Translations under genes and position numbers: made by a program
Notes under the pieces: generated by a model
The model's database searches: none
What the model was told of the DNA's origin: nothing
Seen by the model: only the letters and a program-made list of their open reading frames with translations
NCBI RefSeq assembly: GCF_002868735.1
Contig: NZ_CP025611.1
Coordinates: 862,501 to 926,500, forward strand
Reading direction: 5' to 3'
Origin: Niveispirillum cyanobacteriorum
GTDB lineage: Bacteria; Pseudomonadota; Alphaproteobacteria; Azospirillales; Azospirillaceae
Length of the DNA: 64,000 nt
Part shown: in pieces, positions 8,317 through 18,477 of the stretch
Layout of the letters: every line of letters begins with the position of its first letter
How positions within the stretch are numbered: the first letter of the stretch is position 1

Positions 8317-11166
8317 TCACCCCGCCTTGCGCGTCTTCGCCACCTTCAGATAAGGCGCCAGGTAATGGCCCGTATGGCTGCGCGCCACCTTGGCCACCTG
8401 TTCGGGCGTGCCGGCAGCCACGATCTCGCCGCCGCCATTGCCGCCCTCCGGCCCCATATCGATGATCCAGTCGGCGGTCTTGATGACCTCCAGATTATGC
8501 TCGATCACCAGCACGGTATTGCCCTGATCCACCAGGGCGTGCAGCACTTCCAGCAGCTTGCGCACATCCTCGAAATGCAGGCCGGTGGTGGGTTCGTCCA
8601 GGATATAGATGGTGCGCCCCGTGGACCGGCGGGACAGTTCCTTGGCCAGCTTCACGCGCTGCGCCTCACCACCCGAAAGCGTAGTGGCCGGCTGTCCGAT
8701 CTTGATATAGCCAAGGCCGACACGGTCCAGCGTTTCCAGCTTGTCGCGGATGGACGGCACGGCGCGGAAGAACTCCGCCCCTTCCTCCACCGTCATGTCC
8801 AGCACCTCGGCGATGCTCTTGCCCTTGTAATGGACCTCCAGCGTTTCGCGGTTATAGCGTTTGCCGTGGCAGACATCGCAGGTGACATAGACATCGGGCA
8901 GGAAATGCATCTCGATCTTGATGACGCCATCGCCCTGGCACGCCTCGCACCGCCCGCCCTTGACGTTGAAGCTGAACCGCCCCGGCCCATAGCCGCGCGC
9001 CTTCGCCTCCGGCAGGCCCGCGAACCAGTCACGGATGGGGGTGAAACAGCCGGTATAGGTGGCGGGGTTGGATCGCGGCGTGCGGCCGATGGGCGACTGG
9101 TCGATATCGATCACCTTGTCGATATTCTCCAGCCCATGGATGGCGTCATGCTCGCCCGGATGTTCCCGCGCCCCCATCAGCTTCTTGGCCAGCGCCTTGT
9201 ACAAGGTCTCGACCACCAGGGTGGATTTGCCGCCGCCCGACACGCCCGTGACGCAGGTGAAGGTGCCCAACGGCACCTTGGCCGACACATCGCGCAGATT
9301 GTTGGTGCGGCAGCCGGTGACCTCCAGGAACTGTCCGGGATGGCCCGGCCGGCGATGCTTGGGAATCTCGATGCGGCGGCGGCCCGACAGATATTGCGCC
9401 GTCAGGCTGTCCGGGTGGGCCATCACCTCCGCCGGCGTACCCTGCGCCACGACCGTGCCGCCATGCACACCCGCCCCCGGCCCCATATCGACCAGATAAT
9501 CGGCGATGCGGATTGCATCCTCATCATGTTCGACGACGATGACGGTATTACCGATATCGCGCAGGCGTTTCAGCGTCGCCAGCAGCCGGTCATTATCGCG
9601 CTGATGCAGGCCGATCGACGGCTCGTCCAGCACATAGAGCACGCCCGTCAGGCCGGACCCGATCTGTGATGCTAGCCGGATACGCTGGCTTTCCCCGCCT
9701 GAGAGCGTGCCCGACGCGCGGTCCAGCGCCAGATATTCCAGGCCGACATTGTTAAGGAAGCCCAAGCGCTCATTGATCTCTTTCAAGATACGCACGGCAA
9801 TGTCGCGCTGCTTCTGCGTCAGATGCGGATCAAGGGCCAGGAACCATTCGCCGGCCTGGCGGATGGACATGCGGCTGATATCGGCGATGGACAGGCCCTT
9901 GATCTTGACGGCCAAGGCCTCCGGCTTCAGACGCGCGCCGTTACAGGCCTCACAGGGCTGCGACGACTGGTACTTGGACAGTTCCTCGCGCACCAGCGCG
10001 CTTTCGGTTTCCTTCCAGCGGCGCTGAAGGTTGTTCACCACGCCTTCGAACGGCTTCTTGGTCTCATAAGACCGCAAGCCGTCATCATAGCGCATCGTAA
10101 TGGCCACCTTGCCCGACCCGAACAGGATGCAGTTGCGCACCTCTTCGGGCTGCTTCTCCCAGGGCGTGTCGATCTTGCTGCCATAATGGGCGCAGATGCT
10201 TTCCAGGGTCTGCAGATAATATTGCGAGGTGGAATTGGCCCAGGACGCGATGGCACCCTCCCGCAGGCTCAACCGCTCATCCGGGACCACCAGCATCGGG
10301 TCGAAATAATGCTTCGACCCCAGCCCGTCACAGGCCGGGCAGGCGCCAAACGGGTTGTTGAAGCTGAACAGGCGCGGCTCCACCTCCTCAATGGTGAAAC
10401 CACTGACGGGGCAGGCGAACTTGGCGGAAAACACGGTCCGTTCGCCATTGTCGGCATTCTCGGCAAAGATCAGGCCGTCGGACAGTTCCAGGCCGGTTTC
10501 GATACTGTCCGCCAGCCGGTTGCCCAGGTCGGCCTGCACCTTCAACCGGTCGACCACCACCTCGATATCATGCTTCAGCTTCTTGTCGAGGGTGGGGGCA
10601 TCCTCGATCTCATACATCTCGCCATTGATCTTCACGCGCTGAAATCCGCGCTTGCGCAGTTCCGCCAGTTCCTTCTTGAACTCCCCCTTCTTGCCGCGCG
10701 CGATGGGGGCCAGAAGGTACAGCCGCGTGCCCTCCGGCATGTTCAAGATGCGGTCCACCATCTGGCTGACCGTCTGGCTTTCAATGGGCAGGCCGGTGGC
10801 GGGGGAGTAGGGAACGCCAATGCGCGCGAACAACAAGCGCATATAGTCATAAATCTCCGTCACCGTGCCGACGGTGGAGCGGGGATTGCGGCTGGTCGTC
10901 TTCTGTTCGATGGAGATGGCGGGCGACAAGCCCTCGATGCTGTCCACATCGGGCTTCTGCATCAGCTCCAGGAACTGGCGCGCATAGGCCGACAGGCTTT
11001 CCACATAACGCCGCTGCCCCTCGGCATAGATCGTGTCGAAGGCCAGCGAGGATTTACCCGACCCCGACAGGCCGGTAATAACCACCAGGCTGTCGCGCGG
11101 CAGGTCGACATCGACATTCTTCAAATTATGTTCGCGGGCGCCACGGACGGAAATATGCTTGTTCAT
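8317..11166 (-). CDS. uvrA: Excinuclease ABC subunit UvrA
   Basis: A 949-residue protein, full length for UvrA, the damage-recognition ATPase of nucleotide excision repair. Two ABC ATPase modules are complete: first Walker [10 protein letters not shown] near residue 33, signature [12 protein letters not shown] near 490, second Walker [10 protein letters not shown] near 640, signature [14 protein letters not shown] near 830. Zinc-finger cysteine pairs are visible (CPVSG with [16 protein letters not shown] with [10 protein letters not shown]). The partner UvrB is encoded far away at 48623. I found no GTTC-N7-GTTC box in the 106 bases upstream. Confidence 0.98.
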   Translation of the reverse strand: MNKHISVRGAREHNLKNVDVDLPRDSLVVITGLSGSGKSSLAFDTIYAEGQRRYVESLSAYARQFLELMQKPDVDSIEGLSPAISIEQKTTSRNPRSTVGTVTEIYDYMRLLFARIGVPYSPATGLPIESQTVSQMVDRILNMPEGTRLYLLAPIARGKKGEFKKELAELRKRGFQRVKINGEMYEIEDAPTLDKKLKHDIEVVVDRLKVQADLGNRLADSIETGLELSDGLIFAENADNGERTVFSAKFACPVSGFTIEEVEPRLFSFNNPFGACPACDGLGSKHYFDPMLVVPDERLSLREGAIASWANSTSQYYLQTLESICAHYGSKIDTPWEKQPEEVRNCILFGSGKVAITMRYDDGLRSYETKKPFEGVVNNLQRRWKETESALVREELSKYQSSQPCEACNGARLKPEALAVKIKGLSIADISRMSIRQAGEWFLALDPHLTQKQRDIAVRILKEINERLGFLNNVGLEYLALDRASGTLSGGESQRIRLASQIGSGLTGVLYVLDEPSIGLHQRDNDRLLATLKRLRDIGNTVIVVEHDEDAIRIADYLVDMGPGAGVHGGTVVAQGTPAEVMAHPDSLTAQYLSGRRRIEIPKHRRPGHPGQFLEVTGCRTNNLRDVSAKVPLGTFTCVTGVSGGGKSTLVVETLYKALAKKLMGAREHPGEHDAIHGLENIDKVIDIDQSPIGRTPRSNPATYTGCFTPIRDWFAGLPEAKARGYGPGRFSFNVKGGRCEACQGDGVIKIEMHFLPDVYVTCDVCHGKRYNRETLEVHYKGKSIAEVLDMTVEEGAEFFRAVPSIRDKLETLDRVGLGYIKIGQPATTLSGGEAQRVKLAKELSRRSTGRTIYILDEPTTGLHFEDVRKLLEVLHALVDQGNTVLVIEHNLEVIKTADWIIDMGPEGGNGGGEIVAAGTPEQVAKVARSHTGHYLAPYLKVAKTRKAG

Positions 11167-11272
11167 CGGCTTTGATCTTCGGCTTTCTGTCCCGTGGGGC
11201 GGGCGGATGCTGCGGTGCGGTTAAGGATAGGCGATGCGGCCGGTTTGAAAAGGCCACGCGGACGCGGCCCCG

Positions 11273-11635
11273 TCATGTGGGCAAAAGGGCTGATAACCGT
11301 TTGGGCGCCACGGCGCGATAGCTTTCCAGCGTCCAGTGGCACAACCGTTCGACATCCACCTCGTCACCCGAGTGAAACTTGAACGTCACCCACCCGGCCT
11401 TGCCCAGCCCGTATCCTGTGGGGGCGGCGCCCGGCATATCCAGGGCAAAGTCGCGGGAATGGGGGAGTTTCAGGCTGACCCTGAACACGCCCTCATAATG
11501 GTGGACAAAGATAAAGATCTTGCCCCGCACCTTGATGACCCGTTCCCCCCAGGGGAAATCCTCCGCCGCCTCGGGCAGGGTCAGGGCATGATTTTTCAAG
11601 GCCTGCTCGGCATCGGCAAAGGGAAGGTCGCTCAT
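11273..11635 (-). CDS. MmcQ/YjbR family protein
   Basis: A 120-residue protein of the MmcQ/YjbR family: ALTLPEAAEDFPWGERVIKV, then the KIFIFVHHYEG strand, then AGWVTFKFHSGDEVDVERLC and a C-terminal helix. The fold resembles CyaY-like DNA-binding proteins but the role is unknown. The start at 11635 gives the family-like N-terminus; a longer frame to 11695 would run into the shared regulatory region with ssb. A LexA-type box lies 62-76 bases upstream and may serve this gene as well as ssb. Confidence 0.82.
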   Translation of the reverse strand: MSDLPFADAEQALKNHALTLPEAAEDFPWGERVIKVRGKIFIFVHHYEGVFRVSLKLPHSRDFALDMPGAAPTGYGLGKAGWVTFKFHSGDEVDVERLCHWTLESYRAVAPKRLSALLPT

Positions 11636-11696
11636 GGTCGCGTCCGGCTGATCATAGGACGGGGTGACAATGCCCTGTCCATGAGCGGAATGCAAT

Positions 11697-11711
11697 GTTC
11701 TTGTATTGTTC
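11697..11711. promoter_or_regulatory. LexA (SOS) operator, GTTC-N7-GTTC
   Basis: GTTCTTGTATTGTTC is a perfect match to the alphaproteobacterial LexA consensus GTTC-N7-GTTC. It lies 104 bases before the ssb start and between ssb and the divergent YjbR gene. ssb is a known SOS-regulated gene in several bacteria, which supports the call. Confidence 0.78.
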
Positions 11712-11814
11712 CCATTAAAAATGTAGAAAGCAGCAGGGGGCAGCGTGTAGGCTGCGAGCCATCCGGCGGTGGGCGACTTCCGCCGACGATCCCTTTTTGC
11801 GAAAGAGCGACAGC

Positions 11815-12405
11815 ATGGCGGGCAGCGTCAACAAGGTCATCCTCATCGGTAACCTGGGCAAGGAACCGGAAGTCCGGTCATTGCAGAATGGCGGCAAGGT
11901 CTGCACGCTGCGCATCGCGACGTCGGAAACCTGGAAGGACCGCGGCACGGGCGAGCGGCAGGAACGCACGCAGTGGCATAGCGTCGTGATCTTCAACGAA
12001 AATCTGGTCGGCGTGGCCGAGCGTTTCCTGAAGAAGGGCAGCAAGGTCTATATCGAGGGTCAGCTTGAGACCCGCAAGTGGCAGGATCAGCAGGGCCAGG
12101 AGCGCTACACGACGGAGGTCGTGCTGCGGCAGTTCCGGGGCGAACTGACCCTGCTGGATGGCCGTGAAGGCGGCGGTATGGGGGCCGGCGCTGGCGGCGC
12201 CAGCTATGATGACCGCGGCGGCGATTATGGCGGCGGCGGCTACGGTGGTGGCAGCAGCTACGGCGGTGGGGGCGGTGGCTCCTATGGCGGTGGCGGCGGC
12301 GATTACGGCGGCGGCAACCGTGGCGGCGGCTCACGCGGCGGCTCCGGTGGCGGCAGCAGCCGGCCCAGCCCCGCGGCCGATCTGGACGACGAAATTCCGT
12401 TCTAA
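11815..12405 (+). CDS. ssb: Single-stranded DNA-binding protein
   Basis: A 196-residue SSB. The OB-fold region (SVNKVILIGNLGKEPEVR at the start, WHSVVIFNENLVGVAERFLK, KVYIEGQLETRKWQD) is standard. A Gly-rich, Tyr-containing linker follows, and the acidic tip DLDDEIPF recruits repair and replication partners. It coats single-stranded DNA in replication, repair and recombination. The ATG at 11815 is preferred over one at 11797. No terminator follows directly: the island begins within about 130 bases, and a strong terminator that may once have been its own lies at 29923. Confidence 0.97.
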   Translation: MAGSVNKVILIGNLGKEPEVRSLQNGGKVCTLRIATSETWKDRGTGERQERTQWHSVVIFNENLVGVAERFLKKGSKVYIEGQLETRKWQDQQGQERYTTEVVLRQFRGELTLLDGREGGGMGAGAGGASYDDRGGDYGGGGYGGGSSYGGGGGGSYGGGGGDYGGGNRGGGSRGGSGGGSSRPSPAADLDDEIPF

Positions 12406-12463
12406 AATCCACTGCCGTTAGTCCTGTAAAGTTTCGACTGCGTTCTCCCGTTATTCCTTGCGA

Positions 12464-12484
12464 ATCGGGGTTGCACACCCCGAT
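12464..12484. promoter_or_regulatory. Palindrome upstream of ginA, possible operator
   Basis: A perfect 8-bp stem (ATCGGGGT/ACCCCGAT) with a 5-base loop lies 52 bases before the ginA start, inside the left end of the island. No T-run follows, so it is not a standard terminator. It could be a binding site for the small Gin protein or recombinases, or a structural part of the att site. Confidence 0.4.
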
Positions 12485-12536
12485 CGCTTAGATTAGCCTC
12501 TCCCCGTGAAATGACCACCGGGGCAGAGTGTAAAGA

Positions 12537-13796
12537 ATGCCGGGGTATCAGGTCCGAATGATCGTCATGGATCAGGGAGAGCGAATGCCTCTCATGATCG
12601 GTGAAGATGGCGTCCCGTTGTTCCGGACGACGGAGTGGATCGTGACGGCGCGGCGGGCAGCCAACCCCGCCGCCAACACCCTGCAAGCGAACTGCTACGC
12701 TCTCAAATTCCTCTATCTCTGGGCTGATGCCCAGGGCGTCGACATCGAGGCCAGGATGCACTCGGGCGACTATCTGCGCCCCAACGAGATCAGCAGCTTG
12801 GCCGCCGCCGCTCAGAAGCACCTCGATGAGCTAGACGTGGCGCCGCCCGCCAAGCCGGTCAAGCCGCCGAAGGTGGTCTCGCTGGAGCAGGTGCGGATGA
12901 AGGCGCCACGTCCTGTCCGGTCCGTTCAGAAGGACACGGCCGCCAATCGCCTTCGGACGGTCGCTGACTATCTCGCCTGGCTCGGGCAGATGGGAAATTT
13001 GGATCTCGACCTACAGACATCGGCCCTTCGCAAGGAAGCACTGGGCCAAATGATCGCCAACTTGACCACGACCATTCCGAAGACCCGGGGCAGGAACGTC
13101 GTCGGCAAGAGGGAGGCGCCGCCGCAGGACGTCATCGATCGCCTCCTGGCGGTGATCGAACCGGGGGCGCCGGAAAACCCTTGGGCGGATTTCGGCCTCC
13201 AAATCCGCAACAGGCTCCTAGTCCACATGTTCTACGGCCTTGGCATCCGGCGTGGCGAGGCGCTGGGCATCAAGATCACCGACCACATCGATTTTCGCCG
13301 CAAGAGGCTTCTGATCGCCAGAAATGCGGACGATGCGGAGGATCCACGACGCCAGCAGCCGCTGGCGAAAACCCGGGATCGGTGGCTGCCGCTGAAAGAC
13401 GGGCTGATCGACATGATCCAGGATTACATGATCCAGATCCGCCGCAAGGTGCCGAACGCGGCGAAGCATCAGTTCCTCTTCGTCTCTCATCAGTTGGGCA
13501 AGCCACTCAGCCTCAGTGGCGAGAGCCGGGTATTCGAGCAGTTGAGGCAGCGCACCGAAGTGCCCGATTACCTCACCACCCATGTCCTTCGCCACGCCTG
13601 GAACGACGCCTTCAGCCGTCTCATCGACGCCAAGGGCGTGGCGTCGGAGCGGGAGGCGCAACTGCGCTCTGAGATGATGGGATGGTCGCCGACTTCTGGG
13701 ACGGCCGCTACCTACAACCGCCGCAAAATCCGCGAGGATGCCGAGCGGTTCTTGCTGGAACATCAGAAGGTTCTTCTCCCGGGGGGCAGTGAATGA
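12537..13796 (+). CDS. ginA: Tyrosine recombinase/integrase, first gene of gin operon
   Basis: A 419-residue recombinase. An N-terminal SAM-like core-binding region spans about 30-150 and the catalytic domain about 190-415. The tyrosine recombinase residues are present: R238 in GLGIRRGEAL, H349, R352 and H353 in HVLRHAW, W383, and nucleophile Y393 in ATYNRRK. It should cleave and rejoin DNA at the island's att sites. Its stop overlaps the next start as ATGA. The ribosome site at 12537 is weak and an ATG at 12558 is possible. The symbol follows GInt nomenclature and rests on operon architecture. Confidence 0.8.
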   Translation: MPGYQVRMIVMDQGERMPLMIGEDGVPLFRTTEWIVTARRAANPAANTLQANCYALKFLYLWADAQGVDIEARMHSGDYLRPNEISSLAAAAQKHLDELDVAPPAKPVKPPKVVSLEQVRMKAPRPVRSVQKDTAANRLRTVADYLAWLGQMGNLDLDLQTSALRKEALGQMIANLTTTIPKTRGRNVVGKREAPPQDVIDRLLAVIEPGAPENPWADFGLQIRNRLLVHMFYGLGIRRGEALGIKITDHIDFRRKRLLIARNADDAEDPRRQQPLAKTRDRWLPLKDGLIDMIQDYMIQIRRKVPNAAKHQFLFVSHQLGKPLSLSGESRVFEQLRQRTEVPDYLTTHVLRHAWNDAFSRLIDAKGVASEREAQLRSEMMGWSPTSGTAATYNRRKIREDAERFLLEHQKVLLPGGSE

Positions 13797-15316
13797 ACAG
13801 CCATGTTTCAGTGAAGCCGCTCGCCGACCTGCCTTCATCCATCCGCAGCCGCGATGGCGCCGAAGTGTGCCTTGATGGTGATGTCTGGTATGTCACAGGA
13901 CCGTCTGCGGCCTATCAGTTTTCGTTTCGTCGCCTACGGGAATTTGCCTCAGATGAACTGGTAGCTTCCGCGAAAGCAGTCATCGTCCATTACATGGAAC
14001 GGCATTCTCTCGCGCACGCAAACAACATCATGGATAGGTTTGTTGCCTTCATCCGATTTGCAGGTAAGGCGGTCCCGCTCCAGAAGATCACGGCGCCAGA
14101 TGTCCTGTCCTATCGCGCAACGCTTGCCTCGAACACCGAATGGTATCTTGGAACCCTACGCGGTTTCTTCCGTAGTTGGGTGGATCTTCGTCTGGCTGGA
14201 CTGGATCCCGAGGTCATCAAGGTCCTGGACAAGGTTCGGCTCAAAGGGAACCGCAAGGGCGACGCAGTTCGAACAGCGGACCCAGAGAAGGGGCCGTTCA
14301 CCGAGATGGAGTTACAGGCCATCGTCACCGCCCTGAACGACGCCTTTGCTCATGACGAAATAGACATCGCTGATTACGTCTTGGTCCAGTTGTTCCTGGC
14401 TCTGGGCGCCCGCGCGATCCAGCTTGCGACCCTGAAGATTAGCGATTTTTCCGTCACCCAAGCGAGCAGTGGCGAGCGGGCGTACCTGATCCAGCTGCCA
14501 AGGGCAAAACAGCGAGGCAAGGAGCCGCGAGCCGAATTCAAGCCTCGTAGACTATCTGGAGACCTCGGGCGCCTAGTCGAAGCACATTGCGAAGCGACGA
14601 AGCGGGTTTGGGTAAACCTCGGCATACCGCTGGATCAGCTGCCGTTTTGGCCTAATCCAGAGAACGTCAACACCAGCGAAGGTCTTCTTCACCACAGTAC
14701 GGCTACCGATCTGAATAATCGGGTACAGTCGGTCTTTGATGTGTTGAAGGTTGTGAGCGAGCGGACTGGATTTTCTCTGATCGTCTCGACGCGGAGGTTT
14801 CGATATACCCTCGGCACCAGGGCCGCCCGTGAAGGTCTTTCCGAACTCGTCATCGCCGAAATTCTGGATCATTCCGACACCCAGAACGTGGGAGTTTATG
14901 TGGAGGCAGTGCCCGAGATCGTCGAGCGCATCGACAGGGCGATGGCGATGGAGTTGGCGCCGATGGCGCAGGCCTTTGTCGGATTGCTAATTGACGGGGA
15001 AGACCAAGCGGAACGAGCGGATGATCCTCGATCTCGGATTGTCACCCCCGGTGATCTGAAGCACCCGGTCGGTAGCTGCGGCAGCTACGGCTTCTGCGGG
15101 GCGATGGCACCTATCGCCTGCTACACCTGCCGGAACTTCCAACCCTGGTTGGATGGTCCCCATGAGCAAGTCCTGGAGCAGCTGCTCGCCGATCGACAGC
15201 GCATCATGGTGCAAACCGGCGACGCCACGATCGCCGCGATCAACGACCGTGTCATCTACGCCTGCGCCGAGGTCGTCCGCCTCTGCCAGGAGCGGATGGG
15301 AGAGGCTGCCGAATGA
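13793..15316 (+). CDS. ginB: Tyrosine recombinase/integrase with altered active site, second gin gene
   Basis: A 507-residue recombinase. R207 (ALGARAIQLATL), R337, H360 (ILDHSD) and nucleophile Y369 (VGVYVEA) fit the family. However, the usual HxxRH motif reads RRFRYT (334-339), so Arg and Tyr stand where the two histidines normally are. After the catalytic domain comes a cysteine cluster (C429, C435, C443, C446 in GSCGSYGFCGAMAPIACYTC), which looks like a metal site. It starts inside the stop of ginA (ATGA) and ends in the same way into ginC, so translation is coupled. Confidence 0.78.
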   Translation: MNSHVSVKPLADLPSSIRSRDGAEVCLDGDVWYVTGPSAAYQFSFRRLREFASDELVASAKAVIVHYMERHSLAHANNIMDRFVAFIRFAGKAVPLQKITAPDVLSYRATLASNTEWYLGTLRGFFRSWVDLRLAGLDPEVIKVLDKVRLKGNRKGDAVRTADPEKGPFTEMELQAIVTALNDAFAHDEIDIADYVLVQLFLALGARAIQLATLKISDFSVTQASSGERAYLIQLPRAKQRGKEPRAEFKPRRLSGDLGRLVEAHCEATKRVWVNLGIPLDQLPFWPNPENVNTSEGLLHHSTATDLNNRVQSVFDVLKVVSERTGFSLIVSTRRFRYTLGTRAAREGLSELVIAEILDHSDTQNVGVYVEAVPEIVERIDRAMAMELAPMAQAFVGLLIDGEDQAERADDPRSRIVTPGDLKHPVGSCGSYGFCGAMAPIACYTCRNFQPWLDGPHEQVLEQLLADRQRIMVQTGDATIAAINDRVIYACAEVVRLCQERMGEAAE

Positions 15317-17373
15317 CGACCGTCGTCCATTTCGTTCCGAATGCGCAGGCGACAGCCGAGGCCAATCTCGCCGCACTTATTAAGATCGCCAAGCCGTTGT
15401 TGAAGGCATATCCCGAGGTCTTGTCCTGGGAAGAGAACAATTGGGACCTGCGTGGGACCGTTCAAGTCAGTGGTATTGGTGATAGCAGAGTTGCCGCAGC
15501 GTTCACCTCCTTTGATTCAGCTAGAAAATCTCAAGGGCAACCTAAAGCCGTTTCAGGATGGATGTCTGAACCTTTCCGGAGCTTTGCCAAAGCCTACTTT
15601 CTGTACACCAGAGCGCTCGTCGGCAAGGTCCAACTGGCCCACCTCATGGCCTCGCTTAGGGTCCTGGAGAAGGCACTGATCGAGACCCACGGCGACTCAG
15701 CGATCCACCGAGTGACCCCGGTTATTTGCAATCGCGCTGTTGAACTGATCCGGGAGCGGTTTGAAGAAGCCACCGCGTATCGGGTTGGATGCGCCCTGGA
15801 ACGTCTTGCTGGATTCATGGTTGAGAACCGGCTCGCCAACCCGTTCAAATGGAATTGCCAGATTCGGCGCCCCCGCGAGATCCGAACCCGCGTGGGAAAG
15901 GCCGCCGATGAGGCGCGGTCGGCGTCAATGCCCTCCCAGGCCGCACTCGAAGCGTTGCCTCGCTGTTTCAACATCGCCGTCGAACCACGAGACATCATAG
16001 CGTCCTCGGTAGCCGCACTCCTTTGTACAGCACCTGATCGGATTGGCGAGGTGTTCGGCCTGCGGGCTAATTGCGAGGTCGAAGAAATACATAAGGGGAA
16101 GCCGATTTATGGGTTGCGGTGGCTCCCAGAAAAGGGCGCCGAACCGATGGTAAAATGGATCGCGCCGACCATGGTTGAAGTAGCCAAGGCCGCCATTGCA
16201 AAGCTCCGTGAAGTCAGCCGGCCGGCGCGAGAAATTGCCGCTTGGTACGAGCAGCATCCAGATCAGATTTATCTTCCACGGGGCACGGAGTACCTGCGCA
16301 CCAAGAAATATCTGCTGCTTGAGGAAGTCACTCAGATTCTTGGGTTAGCAGGTATCCAAGCGACGCGATCTTGGGTGAACGGCAACAACGTCCCGACCTA
16401 CGATCCGCCCACGGGAAAGCGGTCGAAACGGGTTCGCTTTGATGAACTCCAATCGGCAGTTCTGGCGAAGCTGCCCAAGGGCTTCCCAGTCATAGACAAG
16501 CGCACCGGGCTGAAATATTCCGAAGCACTAATTGTTGTCCGGCAGAATGAGATGCACGCCCAGCGGGGCACTATTCTGTGTTTGGTGGAGCCGGTGACCA
16601 CCGGGCACATCAACGACGCATTGGGCGGGAAAGAGGCAACTGAATCGATGTTCGACCGGTTTGGCTTCACCGAGTCTGATGGCAGCCGGATTAAGGTGCA
16701 TTCCCACCAGTTTCGCCACTGGCTCAACACATTGGCCCATCGCGGCGGCATGTCTCAGCTCGACATCGCCAAGTGGTCCGGCCGGAAGGACATTCGGCAA
16801 AACCAGGACTACAACCACATGGCGCCGGAAGAGTTTCTTGCGATGGCTCGTGACCTGACTATCGACGATAAGCACCTTTTCGGTGGCCTTGCAGAACTCG
16901 TCGCCAAGGCGCCGATCTCCCGCGACGAGTTCATGATGCTGGAATATCCGACGGCCCATGTCACCGAACTCGGGTTTTGCGTCCACGACTTTACGGCCTT
17001 GCCTTGCGAGAAGCACCGGGATTGCGTCCAGTGCAACGAGCACATCTGCGTTAAGGGCGACGGTGCTAAGACGGCCCGTATCAAGGAGCAACTGGCGCTC
17101 GCCGAGGCGCAGTTGGAACAGGCGAAGAAGGCGGCAGCCGAGGGCTATTACGGTGCCGAGCGGTGGCAGGAACACCACCAAGCCACCGTCGACCGGCTTC
17201 GTATCCTGGTTGGCATCCTCGACGATCCTGCGGTCCCGGCGGGCAGCCTGATCCGGCTAACCAACCCTAAGGAGTTCTCTCCGATCCGGCTGGCGGTCCA
17301 GGACAGGATGCTGATCGAAGGACCTGACAACGAGACTTTCAACGACTTGCAAGACCTGCTGGGAGGCGACTAA
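15313..17373 (+). CDS. ginC: Large tyrosine recombinase, third gin gene
   Basis: A 686-residue protein. A long N-terminal region (1-215) precedes the catalytic domain with R243 (TAPDRIGEVFGL), H465, R468 and H469 (HSHQFRHW), W488 and Y500 (QNQDYNHM). The C-terminal part has cysteines C556, C565, C571, C574 and C579 (CVQCNEHIC) and then a helical, Lys/Glu-rich stretch (about 585-640) that may be coiled coil. Large recombinases of this sort, with a Cys-rich extension, recall TnpB of Tn554. The gene overlaps ginB by ATGA and ginD by TAATG. Confidence 0.8.
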   Translation: MTTVVHFVPNAQATAEANLAALIKIAKPLLKAYPEVLSWEENNWDLRGTVQVSGIGDSRVAAAFTSFDSARKSQGQPKAVSGWMSEPFRSFAKAYFLYTRALVGKVQLAHLMASLRVLEKALIETHGDSAIHRVTPVICNRAVELIRERFEEATAYRVGCALERLAGFMVENRLANPFKWNCQIRRPREIRTRVGKAADEARSASMPSQAALEALPRCFNIAVEPRDIIASSVAALLCTAPDRIGEVFGLRANCEVEEIHKGKPIYGLRWLPEKGAEPMVKWIAPTMVEVAKAAIAKLREVSRPAREIAAWYEQHPDQIYLPRGTEYLRTKKYLLLEEVTQILGLAGIQATRSWVNGNNVPTYDPPTGKRSKRVRFDELQSAVLAKLPKGFPVIDKRTGLKYSEALIVVRQNEMHAQRGTILCLVEPVTTGHINDALGGKEATESMFDRFGFTESDGSRIKVHSHQFRHWLNTLAHRGGMSQLDIAKWSGRKDIRQNQDYNHMAPEEFLAMARDLTIDDKHLFGGLAELVAKAPISRDEFMMLEYPTAHVTELGFCVHDFTALPCEKHRDCVQCNEHICVKGDGAKTARIKEQLALAEAQLEQAKKAAAEGYYGAERWQEHHQATVDRLRILVGILDDPAVPAGSLIRLTNPKEFSPIRLAVQDRMLIEGPDNETFNDLQDLLGGD

Positions 17374-17834
17374 TGGCCCGGCATCTGACCGACGCAGATA
17401 TCGAAACCATCTGCGAGATGATAACCGGCTGGGATATCAAGACGCCACTGACTTGGCGGGAGATCGAATCCGCAGTCGAGGGGCGCCTCGGGCATCGATA
17501 CACGCGACAGGCTCTTGAGAAGCGCGAACGCATCAAAACGGCGTACACGACCCGCAGCAATGTTCTGAAGAACCTGCCGGAGCGGACTCAGAGGGGATCC
17601 GTCGAGCTACTTGCCGCCCAAACGCGCATAGCCAGCCTCAAGGCCGAGAATGAGCGGTTGAAGGTCGAGAATGAACGGCTGCTAGCCCAGTTTGTCCGTT
17701 GGCTCTACAACGCCACCGCTGCGGGTCTCACGAAAGAGACGTTAAACGGGGCATTATCAGGGATTGACCGCGAGAAGACGAATGGAACCGTCATCGACGA
17801 AATCCGGCGAAGCGGTCGGAAGAAGGAAGCCTAA
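17373..17834 (+). CDS. ginD: Small coiled-coil accessory protein, fourth gin gene
   Basis: A 153-residue basic protein without an enzyme motif. The N-terminal 70 residues (LTWREIESAVEGRLGHRYTR, then QALEKRERI) look like a helical DNA-binding region. Residues of about 80-106 (RIASLKAENERLKVENERL) form a clear heptad coiled coil, as in TnpC of Tn554. By the GInt model it is an essential cofactor of the three recombinases. The start overlaps the ginC stop (TAATG) and its own stop overlaps the next ATG in the same manner. Confidence 0.72.
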   Translation: MARHLTDADIETICEMITGWDIKTPLTWREIESAVEGRLGHRYTRQALEKRERIKTAYTTRSNVLKNLPERTQRGSVELLAAQTRIASLKAENERLKVENERLLAQFVRWLYNATAAGLTKETLNGALSGIDREKTNGTVIDEIRRSGRKKEA

Positions 17835-18307
17835 TGCCGCGCAAGTCTTCTGTCGAACGCTTCCTGCCCATCACCGGGGATCAGCTCTGTGGCGGGGGGC
17901 GCCCAGACCCACGACGCGCGGCAACCGCACGTGTGCTGCGGGCCGCACCTAGCGCTATGTTACCCGCAACATGCTGGTCGGTGCCAACGCCCCCGGCATG
18001 GCGGCCACCTACGACTATTACCCGGAGGGCGGCCGCGCATGGAAACAGGTCAACGGCGTCACGATGCTCTACCTGGAACTGGACGGGATCGAGTTGGGGG
18101 GCCTACGATTCCGCCTGCACCCTGAAGGAACGCACCATCCGCGCCTCGGGCACCAGCGGTGCGGTGGTAGCCATCCACAGCCCAACCGCCGGCCTGATCC
18201 GCCTGCTGCCCAACCGCCAGGGCAGCGTCATCTGGCGGAGACGACGATACTGGCACGATGGCTGGCAAAGGCTGCGTGCAATGTTGACAGTTTGCATTGA
18301 TCGCTAA
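17834..18307 (+). pseudogene. Degraded ORF coupled to the end of ginD
   Basis: The frame starts at an ATG overlapping the ginD stop (TAATG). The first 18 residues (MPRKSSVERFLPITGDQL) look natural; beyond that the frame is Arg/Pro-rich and unconvincing. A protein-like stretch continues in another frame from about 17956 (VGANAPGMAATYDYYPEGG) and seems to return to this frame near 18107 (LKERTIRASGTSGAVVAIH). I therefore read this as the remnant of one or more cargo genes with frameshifts or a deletion junction just behind the gin operon. Family not recognised. Confidence 0.4.
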
Positions 18308-18477
18308 GCGCAACATTCCAGCATTTCATTACACTCAATGCAGTCATTATGAATAATTATCTCAATCTGAGATTGATACGAGATATCGAAGCCATTAGAT
18401 CACGCGATGCCCCTTTTCGGTCTCCGGCCACTCCAGGTATGGTATGGAATTGATGATGGTGAAGTTTGAGGGCAGTC

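Noticed and set aside
12464-12484. Hairpin after ssb considered as the ssb terminator
   Set aside because: The stem is good but no T-run follows on the plus strand, so it was listed as a possible operator or att structure instead.
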